DNA of 32,119 nucleotides, from positions 1-32,119 of the forward strand of contig JACPOB010000085.1 of assembly GCA_016185145.1 (NCBI GenBank), read 5' to 3'. Source of the DNA: Rhodospirillales bacterium. GTDB taxonomy: Bacteria; Pseudomonadota; Alphaproteobacteria; Reyranellales; Reyranellaceae. Positions within the stretch are counted from its first letter, which is position 1. Each line of letters opens with the position of its first letter. The notes beneath the pieces were generated by a model. The model had not been told where the DNA came from. It worked only from the letters and a program-made list of their open reading frames with translations, and did no database searches. Positions 9,278 to 18,271 of the stretch are shown here, piece after piece. The translations under genes and the position numbers were made by a program.

Positions 9278-10294
9278 CTACTTCGCCTGCCTTTCCTTGT
9301 AGAATTTGTCGGCCCCTGGATGTAACGGAATCCCCAGACCTTTGACGGCCGTTTCGATCTTGATGGCGCGGCCTTTTGCGTGGCCCGAGTCGAGCAGCTT
9401 TCGTGTCGCCGGATGCCACAACGCCGCCGTGACGTCATAGATCAGCTGCTCCGGCACGTCGCTCGACGTTGCCCAGATGGCATTCACGCTGATCGTTCTT
9501 GCTTCTTCCACTCCTCTATAGACGTCGCCAGGAATGGCATCCGGAGAGAAGAAGCTGTGCTCATTGATCAGCGCGGCAGCTTCTTCACCAACGATCGGTA
9601 TCAGTTCGATGTCCCAAGCAGCGGCAAGCTCCGCTACGCCGCCTTCCGGCCAACCTGAAACACTGAAGAACGCATCCAATTGGCCAGCCTTCAACTTGTC
9701 CCCCGCTGCACGGGACTTCAGATACTCGGCGGCCAGATCGTTCTCCGAGAGGCCATAGGCGGCCAGAATCAGACGGGCGTCGACCAATGCCCCCGAACCA
9801 CGCTCATCCAGCGATACGCGCTTGCCCTTGAGGTCTCTGATTGTAGAGATTCCTGACCCTTTCCGCGCAATGACATGCACGCTTTCCGGATAGAGGTTGG
9901 CTATGGCGCGAAGCTTCTCCACCTTCGGCCTTCCGTCGTAGAGCCCGGTGCCGGTGTGGGCCCAATGGGCGATGTCGGATTGGATGAACGCGGACTGCAT
10001 TCGCCCCGAAGCGATTCCAGCGACATTGGCGACGGATCCATCCGTAGCCACCGCGGTAGCGATCATGCCCGGCACGCCGCAGGAACCACCATCGTTGCAA
10101 GCTCGTGAACCAGGAGGGTTGGAGATCGCGTTGGCTATCAAGCCGCCAACGGGGAAATACGTCCCGATGTGACCGCCGGTACCGATGCGGAAGAACACCA
10201 CGTTCTGCTGGGCCGAAACACCTGAAGACTCCAACGCACACCCCAGCAGACCCAGCGTTACAGCGCGGCGGTGTACCTTCACGAGTGCCCCCAT
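9278..10294 (-). CDS. TAXI-family TRAP transporter solute-binding protein
   Basis: This is a 338-residue periplasmic binding protein of the TAXI type, which normally feeds a fused DctQM membrane component. A signal sequence ends near VSAQQ. The mature protein opens with the family motif FRIGTGGHIGTYFPVGGLIANAI and continues with VANVAGIASGRMQSAFIQSDIA, where TAXI proteins contact ligand. Later come LKGKRVSLDERGSGA and FFSVSGWPEGGVAELA. No membrane component is present nearby, so it is an orphan receptor; the ligand cannot be read from sequence. The ATG at 10294 lacks a good ribosome binding site, whereas GTG at 10282 has GGGGG placed well before it, so the true start may be four codons later. 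It lies 61 bases downstream of the RTX-like gene. Confidence 0.88.
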   Translation of the reverse strand: MGALVKVHRRAVTLGLLGCALESSGVSAQQNVVFFRIGTGGHIGTYFPVGGLIANAISNPPGSRACNDGGSCGVPGMIATAVATDGSVANVAGIASGRMQSAFIQSDIAHWAHTGTGLYDGRPKVEKLRAIANLYPESVHVIARKGSGISTIRDLKGKRVSLDERGSGALVDARLILAAYGLSENDLAAEYLKSRAAGDKLKAGQLDAFFSVSGWPEGGVAELAAAWDIELIPIVGEEAAALINEHSFFSPDAIPGDVYRGVEEARTISVNAIWATSSDVPEQLIYDVTAALWHPATRKLLDSGHAKGRAIKIETAVKGLGIPLHPGADKFYKERQAK

Positions 10295-10355
10295 ACTGCT
10301 CGAGCGATGGAACGCCTTCCGAAGACGTCATCTCAGCGCGTATGGCTGAAGAAGA

Positions 10356-11888
10356 TCAAGCAAATATGAAGTCCGACGGCTGCAGGACAATGGGGTCGCT
10401 GAGGCCGATCAGGGTGACACTGTTGGTTGCGTCAAACTCGATCCTGGTGTCGACGCCCGTGTCGATGATCGTCATGTCGGCGAGGCTGTGGAACCCATAG
10501 GCGCTCACATCGATCTTGTCGCCGTCGCTCTGGCGGAAGTCGTTGATATCGTCGTTGCCGTTGCCGGGTGCGAAGACGAACGTATCAGCACCGGTTACCA
10601 CGGCACCCGTAGGGGCAGTGGGTGACGCCGCAACGCCATTGATGACCCGGGCATCGCCCCACATGTGGTCGGTGCCGGTGCCGCTGACCAGCGTGTCGTC
10701 GCCGCCGCGCGCGTTGCCGGACATTGAAAAGGCGTCGCCCGAGAGGAAGTTCGTCGAACCATCGCCCCCGGTCAACGTGTCGTTGCCGCCGCGGCTATTG
10801 CCATCCATGGTGCCGGCATCGCCATAGAGGACGTTGGGCGCAGGCGTATCTGCGAACCCGGTCAGTGTGTCGTCGCCGCCACGGCTGTTGCCATCCATGG
10901 TGCTGGCATCGCCATAGAGGGAAGTGGCGATAAACGCACCACCGCCCGTCAGCGTGTCGTTCCCGCCGCAAGTGTCGTCGGACATGGAAAAGGCATCGCC
11001 ATACAGGTTGTTGGACCGGCCGCTGCTGGTCAACGTGTCGTCACCCCCGCGGGCGTGGTCGTGCATCTCGAAGGCATCGCCGTAGAGGGTGTTGTTGATG
11101 CCAACCCCGGTCAGGCTGTCATTGCCGCCGCGGCTACCGCCATCCATGACGCGAGCGTCGCCGTAGAGGAAATTGAGGAACGATCCAGCACCGCCGCCCA
11201 ACTGATCGTCGCCGCCGCGCGCGTGGTCGTGCATTTCGAACGCGTCGCCAAAGAGGTCGTTGGTCCCGGCCAGGCTCACGGGGCCACCGGTCAAGGCATC
11301 GTCGCCCCCTCGGCTGTCGTCTGCCATGGTGTGCGCGTCGCCATAGAGAACGACATGCAGGGCGAAACCAGCGCTCAGCGTGTCGTTACCACCGCGCGAA
11401 TGATCGTGCATTTCGAAGGCATCGCCGTAGACCAACACGGAGGGATCTCCGGACGGCAGGAAAATTCCCCCGCCGCCGTTCAAGGTGTCATCGCCGCCAT
11501 GGGCATGGCCGCGCATCTCGTAGGCGTCGCCGAAGAGCTCGTTGAACGCGTCCTGGCCGCCGGTCAGGTGGTCGTCGCCGCCGCGGGCATGTCCATCCAT
11601 CAGGGAGGCATCGCCGACAAGGAAGTTGGACGAGTTATCGTGGCCGAGAAGCTGGTCGTTGCCGCCACGGGCGTGGTTGTGCATCTCGAAGGCGTCGCCA
11701 TAGAGGGCGCTCATCGAAGCGGCGCCGGCGATCAACGTGTCATTTCCACCGCGGGAGTGGTCAAACATGCTTAAGGCATCACCGAACAAGATGTCGTTGC
11801 CGCCATCGGCGCCAATCAGCGTGTCACTGGTGCCGCGCTCGTGGTCCGTGAGAGACCCGGTTTGGGTGTTGGGGACGAGCTTTGACAT
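10356..11888 (-). CDS. RTX-like calcium-binding repeat protein with long-period repeats
   Basis: The 510-residue protein consists mostly of about 13 tandem units of 27-33 residues (residues 34 to about 410). Their core reads LYGDAxxMxxxxRGGxDxL, and a partial unit lies at each end. The GGxD and GDA halves resemble the Ca2+-binding turns of RTX beta-rolls, but the spacing is longer than the usual nine-residue RTX period. The C-terminal 80 residues (ADTFVFAPGNGNDDINDF, then DKIDVSAYGF) look like the terminal domain of type I secreted RTX proteins. There is no N-terminal signal peptide, which agrees with type I export. The start at 11888 has GGGAGG six bases upstream. No HlyB/HlyD/TolC genes are in the window. 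The function, perhaps surface or matrix, is unknown. Confidence 0.85.
   Translation of the reverse strand: MSKLVPNTQTGSLTDHERGTSDTLIGADGGNDILFGDALSMFDHSRGGNDTLIAGAASMSALYGDAFEMHNHARGGNDQLLGHDNSSNFLVGDASLMDGHARGGDDHLTGGQDAFNELFGDAYEMRGHAHGGDDTLNGGGGIFLPSGDPSVLVYGDAFEMHDHSRGGNDTLSAGFALHVVLYGDAHTMADDSRGGDDALTGGPVSLAGTNDLFGDAFEMHDHARGGDDQLGGGAGSFLNFLYGDARVMDGGSRGGNDSLTGVGINNTLYGDAFEMHDHARGGDDTLTSSGRSNNLYGDAFSMSDDTCGGNDTLTGGGAFIATSLYGDASTMDGNSRGGDDTLTGFADTPAPNVLYGDAGTMDGNSRGGNDTLTGGDGSTNFLSGDAFSMSGNARGGDDTLVSGTGTDHMWGDARVINGVAASPTAPTGAVVTGADTFVFAPGNGNDDINDFRQSDGDKIDVSAYGFHSLADMTIIDTGVDTRIEFDATNSVTLIGLSDPIVLQPSDFIFA
10664..11789. repeat. Tandem array of about 13 coding repeats (81-99 bp each)
   Basis: These bases encode the repeated units of the RTX-like protein. 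The segment for GDAFEMHDHARGG recurs almost unchanged at the nucleotide level (on the plus strand as CGTGGTCGTGCATTTCGAA-type blocks followed by GGC(G/A)TCGCC). The stretch between cores varies in length and sequence. Such an array can gain or lose units by slippage or recombination. Confidence 0.85.
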
Positions 11889-11935
11889 GGACCGCCTCCC
11901 TCAGTTCGAACTGCCGCGCCACGAAATCACGAGGG

Positions 11936-11965
11936 CCGCCCGCGGCCATCGAGGTCCGCGGGCGG
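11936..11965 (-). terminator. Strong GC hairpin after the secreted TPR gene
   Basis: The arms CCGCCCGCGG (11936-11945) and CCGCGGGCGG (11956-11965) form a perfect 10-bp stem with a 10-base loop. They lie 13 bases beyond the TPR stop codon and upstream of the RTX-like gene. There is no T-run, so it may be a transcription pause or mRNA end-protecting hairpin rather than a classic intrinsic terminator. Confidence 0.5.
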
Positions 11966-11978
11966 TCGCGTTCAGGTG

Positions 11979-13799
11979 TCACAGCTTCGACAGGTCCAGC
12001 TGCTGCCGGTCTCCGATCCACAGCTTGGCAAGGTCCGCTTCCAGCCTGCTCGCGAGGTCGGCCTTGCCGCGCGCCTTGTAGAGTTCGGCAAGCCCGTACC
12101 ACGACCAGCCGTTGGCCGGGGCGCGCTTCAGCGCGCGCTGGAATTGTTCCTCCGCTTCGTCGAGCCGGCCGGCTTGCATCAGCGCGACAGCGAGCGACTG
12201 CCGCACCGGGTAGTACCAGTAGGGCGGCTCCATGTAGGGCAGCCCGTCCTGCAGCGCAGCCGCCCGCTCGAACTTCTCGACCGCCGCAGCCTTGTCAGCC
12301 TGACGCTGCGCGATGCGGGCTTCGATGACAGTGCGCGCCAAAGCCAGCACGTCCTGCGCCGGGACATTCGAGGCCTTGAGCAACGTGAAATCCGCGCCCT
12401 CGAGCGCGGCGATCGCATTCGCTTCCGCCTTGGCGGCGGCAAAATCGCCCTGCGCCACGTAGGCAATGCCGCGCGCGTAGTGCCACATGGCCTTGACGTA
12501 CGGAATGGCGTCGCCGGGATCGGGGAGCGCCAAGACGGTCGCGGGCGGGCTGAACAGCGCATGGGCGAAGTAGGGCGCGGCCTTGACCGGCTGCACCAGC
12601 GCAATGCCGCGTGCGACCTCGTCGGGAATGAGGCCGCGCAGCTTCTCGGCCGCCGCGATGACGGTGGGTCCGTCGCCCGCCATCTGGGCCGACGCCAGCA
12701 CGAAATGGACGTTATGCGGGTAGTAGCCGAGGCGGTACACGCCCATCGGCGCATTGGTCGCCGCCAGGTATTTCTCGTCCACCGCGCTCGCCGTCTTGTT
12801 GTCGGCCAACGCATCCAGATAGCGCCCGACCCGATAGTAGATGTGGCTCGGCATATGCACGAGGTGGCCAGAGCCGGGAATGGCGCCACGCAGCCGGTCC
12901 GCAGGCGCCTCGGCGCGCTCCGGCCGATCCGACGCCTCGACGGCGTGGATGTAATAGTGGATGGCACCAGGATGGTTCGGCGCGCGCGCCAGCACGCGTT
13001 CGAGAGTCGGTACGATGGCAGCACTTTGCGGGTTTGGCTCCCGGCCGCCGGGTTGCCAGTAATCCCATGGGCTGAGGTCCATCACCGATTCGGCGTAGAG
13101 CACCGCGATCTCATTGTCGTCCGGGAATTGCGCCGCGACCTTCTGCATGGCCGAGGCATAAGCGGCATCGAGCGGCGTCCGGTCCGCCTTGGCCTCCTTG
13201 GCATAGCGCGTCGAGAGTGCCGCAATCAGCGCCTGCTCCCGCGGGCTGGCGTTGGCGGCGAGCGTGCGCGCCTTCTCAGCCGCCGCGAAGGCCGGCGCGA
13301 CCGCGTCGTCCTGCATCGGCAGATTGATGTTGGGCCCGAGCACCAGCGCTTCGCCCCAGAAGCACATGGCGCAGCCGGGATCGAGCTTCTGCGCTTTGCG
13401 GAAGGCGCGCTGCGCCTCGCTGTGATTGAACGCGTAGGCGAGCCGGAGCCCTTGATCGAAGTAGGACTGCGCCGTCTCGTTCGCGGTCGTGACCTTGTAC
13501 GTCACCCCGCCGAGCCCCGCCCACAGCGGCGGATCCGTGTCGGCGAACGTCCCCGCCGGAGAGGCTGCCTGCATTTCCGCTTGCGGCACCTCGGTCCGCG
13601 CCTGGGCCAAGTACATCATGCCGCGGGGTGCGCCGGCCGGCGCCGACCCATGACAGATGGGGACGTTGATGCCGAACTGCTGCTGGGTGGCGGCGATACC
13701 CGTACCGTCGGTCGGCGCCCTGCCAACGGCAAACGGGGCAAACCAACCCAGCGCAGCACTTGTGACGAGAAGCGACGGGAAAAGATAAGTTACCCGCAT
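11979..13799 (-). CDS. Secreted TPR-repeat protein with CxxC and histidine motifs
   Basis: The 606-residue protein has a signal peptide (hydrophobic run LFPSLLVTSAALGWFAPFAV) and many helical TPR-like repeats. The first clear repeat is near residues 108-140 (AQSYFDQGLRLAYAFNHSEA), and well-formed ones lie near 540-590. Conserved features between the repeats are Cys143-x-x-Cys146 followed by WGEALVLGPNIN, a histidine cluster His276/281/285 (HPGAIHYYIHAVEAS), and His312/315/319 (GHLVHMPSHIYYR). These recur in a family of large bacterial periplasmic TPR proteins of unknown role. The grouped Cys and His residues suggest a metal or heme site, which is inference. GGAGGG lies six bases before the start. 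It is transcribed alone, with a hairpin after it. Confidence 0.8.
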   Translation of the reverse strand: MRVTYLFPSLLVTSAALGWFAPFAVGRAPTDGTGIAATQQQFGINVPICHGSAPAGAPRGMMYLAQARTEVPQAEMQAASPAGTFADTDPPLWAGLGGVTYKVTTANETAQSYFDQGLRLAYAFNHSEAQRAFRKAQKLDPGCAMCFWGEALVLGPNINLPMQDDAVAPAFAAAEKARTLAANASPREQALIAALSTRYAKEAKADRTPLDAAYASAMQKVAAQFPDDNEIAVLYAESVMDLSPWDYWQPGGREPNPQSAAIVPTLERVLARAPNHPGAIHYYIHAVEASDRPERAEAPADRLRGAIPGSGHLVHMPSHIYYRVGRYLDALADNKTASAVDEKYLAATNAPMGVYRLGYYPHNVHFVLASAQMAGDGPTVIAAAEKLRGLIPDEVARGIALVQPVKAAPYFAHALFSPPATVLALPDPGDAIPYVKAMWHYARGIAYVAQGDFAAAKAEANAIAALEGADFTLLKASNVPAQDVLALARTVIEARIAQRQADKAAAVEKFERAAALQDGLPYMEPPYWYYPVRQSLAVALMQAGRLDEAEEQFQRALKRAPANGWSWYGLAELYKARGKADLASRLEADLAKLWIGDRQQLDLSKL

Positions 13800-13877
13800 G
13801 GTGCCCTCCAGTCTGCTGAATGGAGCTCAGGCGGAACGCGGCACAGTCAGCGGTACGCGACCGCCTAGGCATCGAGA

Positions 13878-14009
13878 TTACGCCTGATGGTCCACCACGG
13901 CAATCAGACCGAGACATCCGACGACGTCGTTGCGCGACTCAACGAGGCGCCGTCGCGGCATCGCGAACGCCGCGTCCTTGCACGTCGCTCTTTCGAGGTA
14001 CCCCTTCAT
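13878..14009 (-). CDS. Possible small ORF (43 residues), unrecognised
   Basis: A 43-codon frame begins at 14009 with AGGAAGGA correctly placed upstream. Its product is basic in the middle (MPRRRLVESRNDVV) and ends CLGLIAVVDHQA. It lies between the terminator at 14049-14083 and the TPR gene on the same strand, so it would need its own promoter. No family is recognised. It may be real or chance; the only support is the ribosome binding site and the balanced composition. Confidence 0.3.
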   Translation of the reverse strand: MKGYLERATCKDAAFAMPRRRLVESRNDVVGCLGLIAVVDHQA

Positions 14010-14225
14010 CGTCCTTCCTATCGCTCGGGGAATGGCGACGGGGCCGGACAAGAAAAGCGGCGCGGGCCATCCAACCCGCGCCGTCAAAAGAAGCCACCTC
14101 AGGTTGCTTCAGGGAGGAGGGTGGCTCGTCGATATTGTGAACGCCGAGCCTTACACGGTCCTTTCGAATGCAACAGGAAGATCATTGTTCTTCTGCCTCC
14201 CGCGGTCGCCTGTTCCATGCAGCCA
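14010..14225. other. Intergenic sequence upstream of the small ORF
   Basis: Together with the small ORF, this belongs to a gap of 426 bases between the TPR gene and the antiporter gene. It contains the terminator described separately and a near-palindrome, GAAGCCACCT-C-AGGTTGCTTC (14090-14110, one mismatch). No further gene or RNA structure was recognised. Confidence 0.5.
14049..14083 (-). terminator. Intrinsic terminator after the SulP-antiporter pair
   Basis: Read on the minus strand, a 9-bp GC stem (arms 14083-14075 and 14066-14058) with an 8-base loop is followed by GCTTTTCTT. This is a classic rho-independent layout. It sits about 140 bases past the stop of the cation antiporter gene and would end that transcript. 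Confidence 0.7.
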
Positions 14226-15287
14226 TCAGGGCTTCAATGCGCCCGGGAGGAAAAAGAAGGTGAGGCCGAGAACGACGTAGGCGGCCAACAGCTGGATGCC
14301 CTTCAGCCAGTCCGAGCGTCCGTCCGCCGCGACCTGCCCGGTGATCAGCACCGAGAGGAGCACGATCAGGACGAGCCCGCCTGGAAAGGCAAGGTCCATG
14401 GGCTTCGGGCCGATCACCAGGCTGAGCAGCACCAGCAGGGGCGCCACGAACAGAGCCACCTGCACGCTCGAGCCAATGGCGATCGACAGGGCAAGATCCA
14501 TGCGGTTCTTCATTGCCACGGAAACAGCAGTCGCATGCTCGGCCGCATTTCCCAGGAAGGCCACGACGAACACCGCGACGAAGGCGCTACCCAGGCCGAG
14601 GTCATGGGCCGCCTGCTGGATGGAGCCGACCAGCAATTCGCTCATCAGCGCGATCGCCGCCGTGCTTGCCGCCAGCACCGAGGCGGCGCGCCTGGTGGAC
14701 CATGGCGTTGCATGATCATCCCCGCCTTGCGGCCCGCGGAACAACGCCGAGTGCGTGCCCAGGCTGAAGGCCAGGAACAGCCCGTACACCACCAGCAGCA
14801 TGATCGAGATCGAGACGCTGAGCGGCACCAGGCCCGGCCCCGCCCCCTCGCCCAACGCCACCCGATAGGCTGCCGGCAGGATCAGCGTGATGGCCGCCAG
14901 CGTCAGCATCGTCGCCTGGGCACGCGCGCCCTGCGGATTGAAGGTCTGCTCGCGATGGCGCAGCCCGCCTGCCATCATCGCCGCCCCGAGCACGAGCAGG
15001 ATGTTGCCGACGATGGAGCCCGCGATCGACGCCTTGACGACATCGTAGAGACCGCTGCGCAAGGCGGCCACGGCGATGATCAGTTCGGCGGCGTTGCCGA
15101 AGGTGGCATTGAGCAGCCCGCCCACGCCCTCGCCCATGCGCTCCGCAAGCTGCTCGGTGGCGCGCCCCAGCCACATCGCCAGCGGAAGGATGCCGAGACC
15201 GGAAGCCGCGAAGACTGCGAGATGCTGCTGCGGCATCCAATGTTCGAGGCCGATCGCCAACGGCACGAAGACCAGCAGCCAGTTCAT
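14226..15287 (-). CDS. Ca2+/H+ (CaCA superfamily) antiporter, Cax/ChaA type
   Basis: This 353-residue inner-membrane antiporter would expel calcium, or another cation, in exchange for protons. It has about eleven hydrophobic helices in two related halves. Each half carries the alpha-repeat signature GNAAE (residues 64-68 in [13 protein letters not shown], and 246-250 in [12 protein letters not shown]), whose glutamates bind the cation. An acidic hydrophilic loop lies between the halves near 185-200. The ATG at 15287 overlaps the TGA of the SulP gene as ATGA, so the two proteins are translationally coupled. Family assignment is firm; the physiological ion is inferred. Confidence 0.92.
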   Translation of the reverse strand: MNWLLVFVPLAIGLEHWMPQQHLAVFAASGLGILPLAMWLGRATEQLAERMGEGVGGLLNATFGNAAELIIAVAALRSGLYDVVKASIAGSIVGNILLVLGAAMMAGGLRHREQTFNPQGARAQATMLTLAAITLILPAAYRVALGEGAGPGLVPLSVSISIMLLVVYGLFLAFSLGTHSALFRGPQGGDDHATPWSTRRAASVLAASTAAIALMSELLVGSIQQAAHDLGLGSAFVAVFVVAFLGNAAEHATAVSVAMKNRMDLALSIAIGSSVQVALFVAPLLVLLSLVIGPKPMDLAFPGGLVLIVLLSVLITGQVAADGRSDWLKGIQLLAAYVVLGLTFFFLPGALKP

Positions 15288-17032
15288 GGCGGCGGCTCGA
15301 TGCCGTTGGCCGCGCAATAAGCGTCGACCGCCGTATCGATGGTCGGGAAGAAGCCGTCCGCGCCGAATCGCTCGTAGAGGCCGAACCGCCTGAGCTTGTC
15401 CTTCACCGGATCCTTGAGCTCGGCGAAACATAACTCCACTTCGGCCTTCTCCAGCTTCTCATCCAGCTCCGCGAGCATGTCCGCCGCCGTGACATCGACG
15501 CTGGTAACGGGAGCAGCCGCCACGACCAGGCGACGCGGCTTCGTCGGCGACGCCGCGACCGCGGCCAGCACACGTGCTTCGAACTGCTCGGCATTGGCGA
15601 AGAATAGCGGGGCGTCCCAGCGAAACAGCACCAGGCCCGGAATCAGCCGGGCATCGGGATATCGCTCGATATCGTGCCAGCCCTTGACGGCGTCGGGGCG
15701 ACCGAGGATTGCCGAGTGCGGCCGCCAGCCATCCCACAGGAACTCGATGACGGCGATGACGACGGCGAGTCCGATTCCCGGCACCGCGCCCAGCACCGCA
15801 ACGCCGACGAGACACAGGATGGAGAGCCAGAACTCCCAGGGCTGGATGCGCCAGATGCGCCGCAGGTCAGCGACCTCGATCAAGCCGATCGCCGAGGCGA
15901 TGACAACGGCCGCGAGCGCCGGGGTCGGGAGATGCTTCAGCAGATCGGGCGCCGCCACCAGGAGCACCGCCACGGACAAGGCTCCGACCACGCCGGTCAC
16001 CTGTGTCTTCGCACCCGCCGCCTCGGCCACCGGCGTACGCGAAGAACTGCTGCTGATGGCGAAGCCCTGGAACAGGCCGGCCGAAAGATTGGCGGCGCCC
16101 AGGCCGATCATTTCCTGGTTCGGATCGACCGGGCGGCCAAGGCGGGCCGCATAGGCGCGGGACAGCACACTGGTATCGGCGAACGACACCAGGGCTACCG
16201 CGGCGCCGCCGATCAGCACCGGCCCCAGATCGGTCCAGCCAATCAATGGAATGGTCAGAGCCGGCAGCCCTTCAGGCAATGAGCCCAGCACCTTCACGCC
16301 CTGGCCTGACAGGTCGAACAGACCCACCACCAGCGTGGCGCCGATGACGGCAATCAGCACGCCCGGCAGGAGCTTGCTGCCTTTCAGCACGAGGATGACG
16401 ATGAGCACGCCGGCTCCCACGGCGAACGCCACCCAGTTGATCTCGCCGCCGGCAATCGCGGTCACGATCGCCCACGAGCTCCTCAAAGGCCCCTCGGCGT
16501 CGATGGAAAAACCGAGCAGCTTGGGCAGCTGGCTGATCAGAACCGTCAAGGCGATGCCGTTCATGTAGCCGTAGCGAATGGGCTTGGACAGCAGCTCGGT
16601 GATGAAGCCGAGCTTCAGCACGCCGGCCAGGATGCAGATCAGGCCCGAGACGATGGCCATGGCGGCCGCCAAGGCCACGGCACGCGCGGGATCGCCAGCG
16701 GATTGCACCAGCACGACGGCGAGGATCAGAGGCGCCAGCGACGAATCAGGACCCAGCACCAGGATACGGCTTGGTCCGAATATGGCGTACGCCAGCAGCG
16801 GCACGATGGTGGCATAGAGCCCGTATACGCCAGGCAGGCCCGAAGCGACCGCGTAGGCGATGCCTACGGGCACCAGCATGGTGGTAAGCACGATGCCCGC
16901 AACGATGTCATTGCCCAGCCAGGACAGCCGGTACTCTCGCAGCGTCGCCAGGCCGGGCAGCCGGTGCCAGGGGCCAGCCGCGACGTCGGCTCGGGCCTTC
17001 GATTGATCCAGCGAGGAGGATGGATTCACCAT
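15284..17032 (-). CDS. SulP-family anion transporter with STAS domain
   Basis: The 582-residue protein is an inner-membrane transporter for sulfate, bicarbonate or another anion. Residues about 30-430 form the 14-helix SulP core, with the opening motif [38 protein letters not shown] and a mid-protein [21 protein letters not shown]. Residues about 455-575 form a cytoplasmic STAS domain. Where many STAS domains have DSSG with a phosphorylatable serine, this one reads [13 protein letters not shown], as is common in SulP proteins. The start at 17032 has little ribosome binding site. Coupling to a cation antiporter (ATGA overlap) hints at joint ion or pH balance. Anion specificity is not decidable here. 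Confidence 0.92.
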   Translation of the reverse strand: MVNPSSSLDQSKARADVAAGPWHRLPGLATLREYRLSWLGNDIVAGIVLTTMLVPVGIAYAVASGLPGVYGLYATIVPLLAYAIFGPSRILVLGPDSSLAPLILAVVLVQSAGDPARAVALAAAMAIVSGLICILAGVLKLGFITELLSKPIRYGYMNGIALTVLISQLPKLLGFSIDAEGPLRSSWAIVTAIAGGEINWVAFAVGAGVLIVILVLKGSKLLPGVLIAVIGATLVVGLFDLSGQGVKVLGSLPEGLPALTIPLIGWTDLGPVLIGGAAVALVSFADTSVLSRAYAARLGRPVDPNQEMIGLGAANLSAGLFQGFAISSSSSRTPVAEAAGAKTQVTGVVGALSVAVLLVAAPDLLKHLPTPALAAVVIASAIGLIEVADLRRIWRIQPWEFWLSILCLVGVAVLGAVPGIGLAVVIAVIEFLWDGWRPHSAILGRPDAVKGWHDIERYPDARLIPGLVLFRWDAPLFFANAEQFEARVLAAVAASPTKPRRLVVAAAPVTSVDVTAADMLAELDEKLEKAEVELCFAELKDPVKDKLRRFGLYERFGADGFFPTIDTAVDAYCAANGIEPPP

Positions 17033-17318
17033 CTGAACGAATCGAATCTAGGGCATTCTTGCTAGCAGCTCAGAACTTGGTGAAGGTCACCGGAACTCGA
17101 TAGCTCGTACCGCGCCTATGGACGCCGCTCAAGCGGTTGCCCGCCCGCCACCGTGGTCCTGTAAGGATCCGAAAATTGCACTCCGTGTAAGATTGCCGGG
17201 AACTTTTTTGTGACCTGCTTGCCTTCAGGCGCAGCAACTGACGAAATCGTATGTCGCATGAGCGTAGCCGCTGAGAGATTCGAAGCACGGCCATGCTGAT
17301 CTGTCGGGGGACAGAGCC
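17033..17318. other. Divergent intergenic region between SulP and AraC genes
   Basis: This 286-base gap holds no convincing gene. Near 17189-17205 it contains GGGAACTTTTTTGTGACC; the core GAACTTTTTTGTG recurs as GAAATTTTTTGTG in the gap before the sulfatase (near 20901-20913). The ribosome binding site GGGGG for the AraC gene lies at its right end. Confidence 0.4.
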
Positions 17319-18266
17319 ATGCCGCAAAGCCAAGTCGTTCAGTTGGCCGATCCCGCCGAGTTTCGCGCCGCCGTACGCGCAGCGGACGGCGAGCTGCTGG
17401 TCAAAGGCAGAGGCGAATTCCAGTCAATGGAGGTGATTCGCGTCGACCTGCATCAGCTGTGGATGCAGCGCATCTCGGACAAGCTTCCCCGGATCATCCA
17501 GGCGACGCACCATCCGGGCCGGGCCGCCATCCTGTTCCTGACTCATTCCGCCCAGGCGCCCGTGCATCACAGCGGCGTGGAAGTCGCGCCCGGCGAGATC
17601 ATCGCTCTCCACGACGGCGCGTCCTTTCATCATTGCAGCGAGGCCCCGTGCCAGGTTGCCGCCATGTCGCTGACGCTTGCCGATTTCGCCGCCGCTTCCA
17701 AGGCTATCATCGGTCACGAGCTCGCTCCGGGCACCGAAACACGCGTGATCCGCCCGGACTCCACGGCGATGGCGCGTCTCATGGCGCTTCACGACAAGGC
17801 GTCCAAGCTGGCGATGGACGGGGCGGCTGAGCTCACCTATCCGGCCTCCGCCCTGGCATTGGAGCAGGATCTGGTGCGGGCCATGGTTGCGTGCCTCGCC
17901 GAGCCGGGCGCCGCCACCAAAGTGGCCCGCGGCCATGCGAAGGTCGTCGCCCGCTTCGAGGAGTTCGTGGAACATCGCCGGTACGAGCCTGTCTATCTCG
18001 CAGAGATCTGCACCGCCATCGGTGTTTCCGAACGCACGCTGCGCACCTGTTGCCAGGAACATCTGGGCATGGGACCGATCCACTATCTCTGGCTGAGGCG
18101 CATGCACCTCGCGCATCGGGCGCTCCTCGGTGCGGATGCGGATTCGACGACGGTCACGCAGGTTGCGACCGAGCATGGGTTCTGGGAGCTCGGGCGCTTC
18201 TCGGTGGAGTACCGTTCCCTGTTCGGCGAGCCGCCATCGGCGTCGCTGCATCGATCGCAGCACTGA
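17319..18266 (+). CDS. AraC-family transcriptional regulator (first of two paralogues)
   Basis: The 315-residue protein has an N-terminal sensor-like domain (about 1-200, AraC-binding-like) and a C-terminal AraC/XylS DNA-binding domain. The first helix-turn-helix is around residues 226-247 (VYLAEICTAIGVSERTLRTCC) and the second around 276-298, with the AraC signature GFWELGRFSVEYRSLFGEPPSA. GGGGGACAG precedes the start. It closely resembles the regulator at 22050-23030 in the DNA-binding half (shared ERTLR, LGM, LRR, HRALL/RRALL and ELGRF patterns), so the two are paralogues. It is convergent with the outer-membrane gene, ending five bases before it. Its target is unknown; the adjacent sulfatase pair is the natural candidate. 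Confidence 0.88.
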   Translation: MPQSQVVQLADPAEFRAAVRAADGELLVKGRGEFQSMEVIRVDLHQLWMQRISDKLPRIIQATHHPGRAAILFLTHSAQAPVHHSGVEVAPGEIIALHDGASFHHCSEAPCQVAAMSLTLADFAAASKAIIGHELAPGTETRVIRPDSTAMARLMALHDKASKLAMDGAAELTYPASALALEQDLVRAMVACLAEPGAATKVARGHAKVVARFEEFVEHRRYEPVYLAEICTAIGVSERTLRTCCQEHLGMGPIHYLWLRRMHLAHRALLGADADSTTVTQVATEHGFWELGRFSVEYRSLFGEPPSASLHRSQH

Positions 18267-18271
18267 AGCGC

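Noticed and set aside
10664..11789. Regularly spaced similar blocks that could suggest a CRISPR array
   Set aside because: The blocks are in-frame protein repeats of 81-99 bases with variable lengths, not short identical repeats with unique spacers, and no cas gene is present.
11976..13868. A 630-codon plus-strand open frame
   Set aside because: It lies exactly opposite the secreted TPR gene and its product is arginine-rich with no domain.
17070..17333. An 87-codon minus-strand frame in the SulP-AraC gap
   Set aside because: It has no ribosome site, runs into the AraC start and its product is basic with no recognisable domain.
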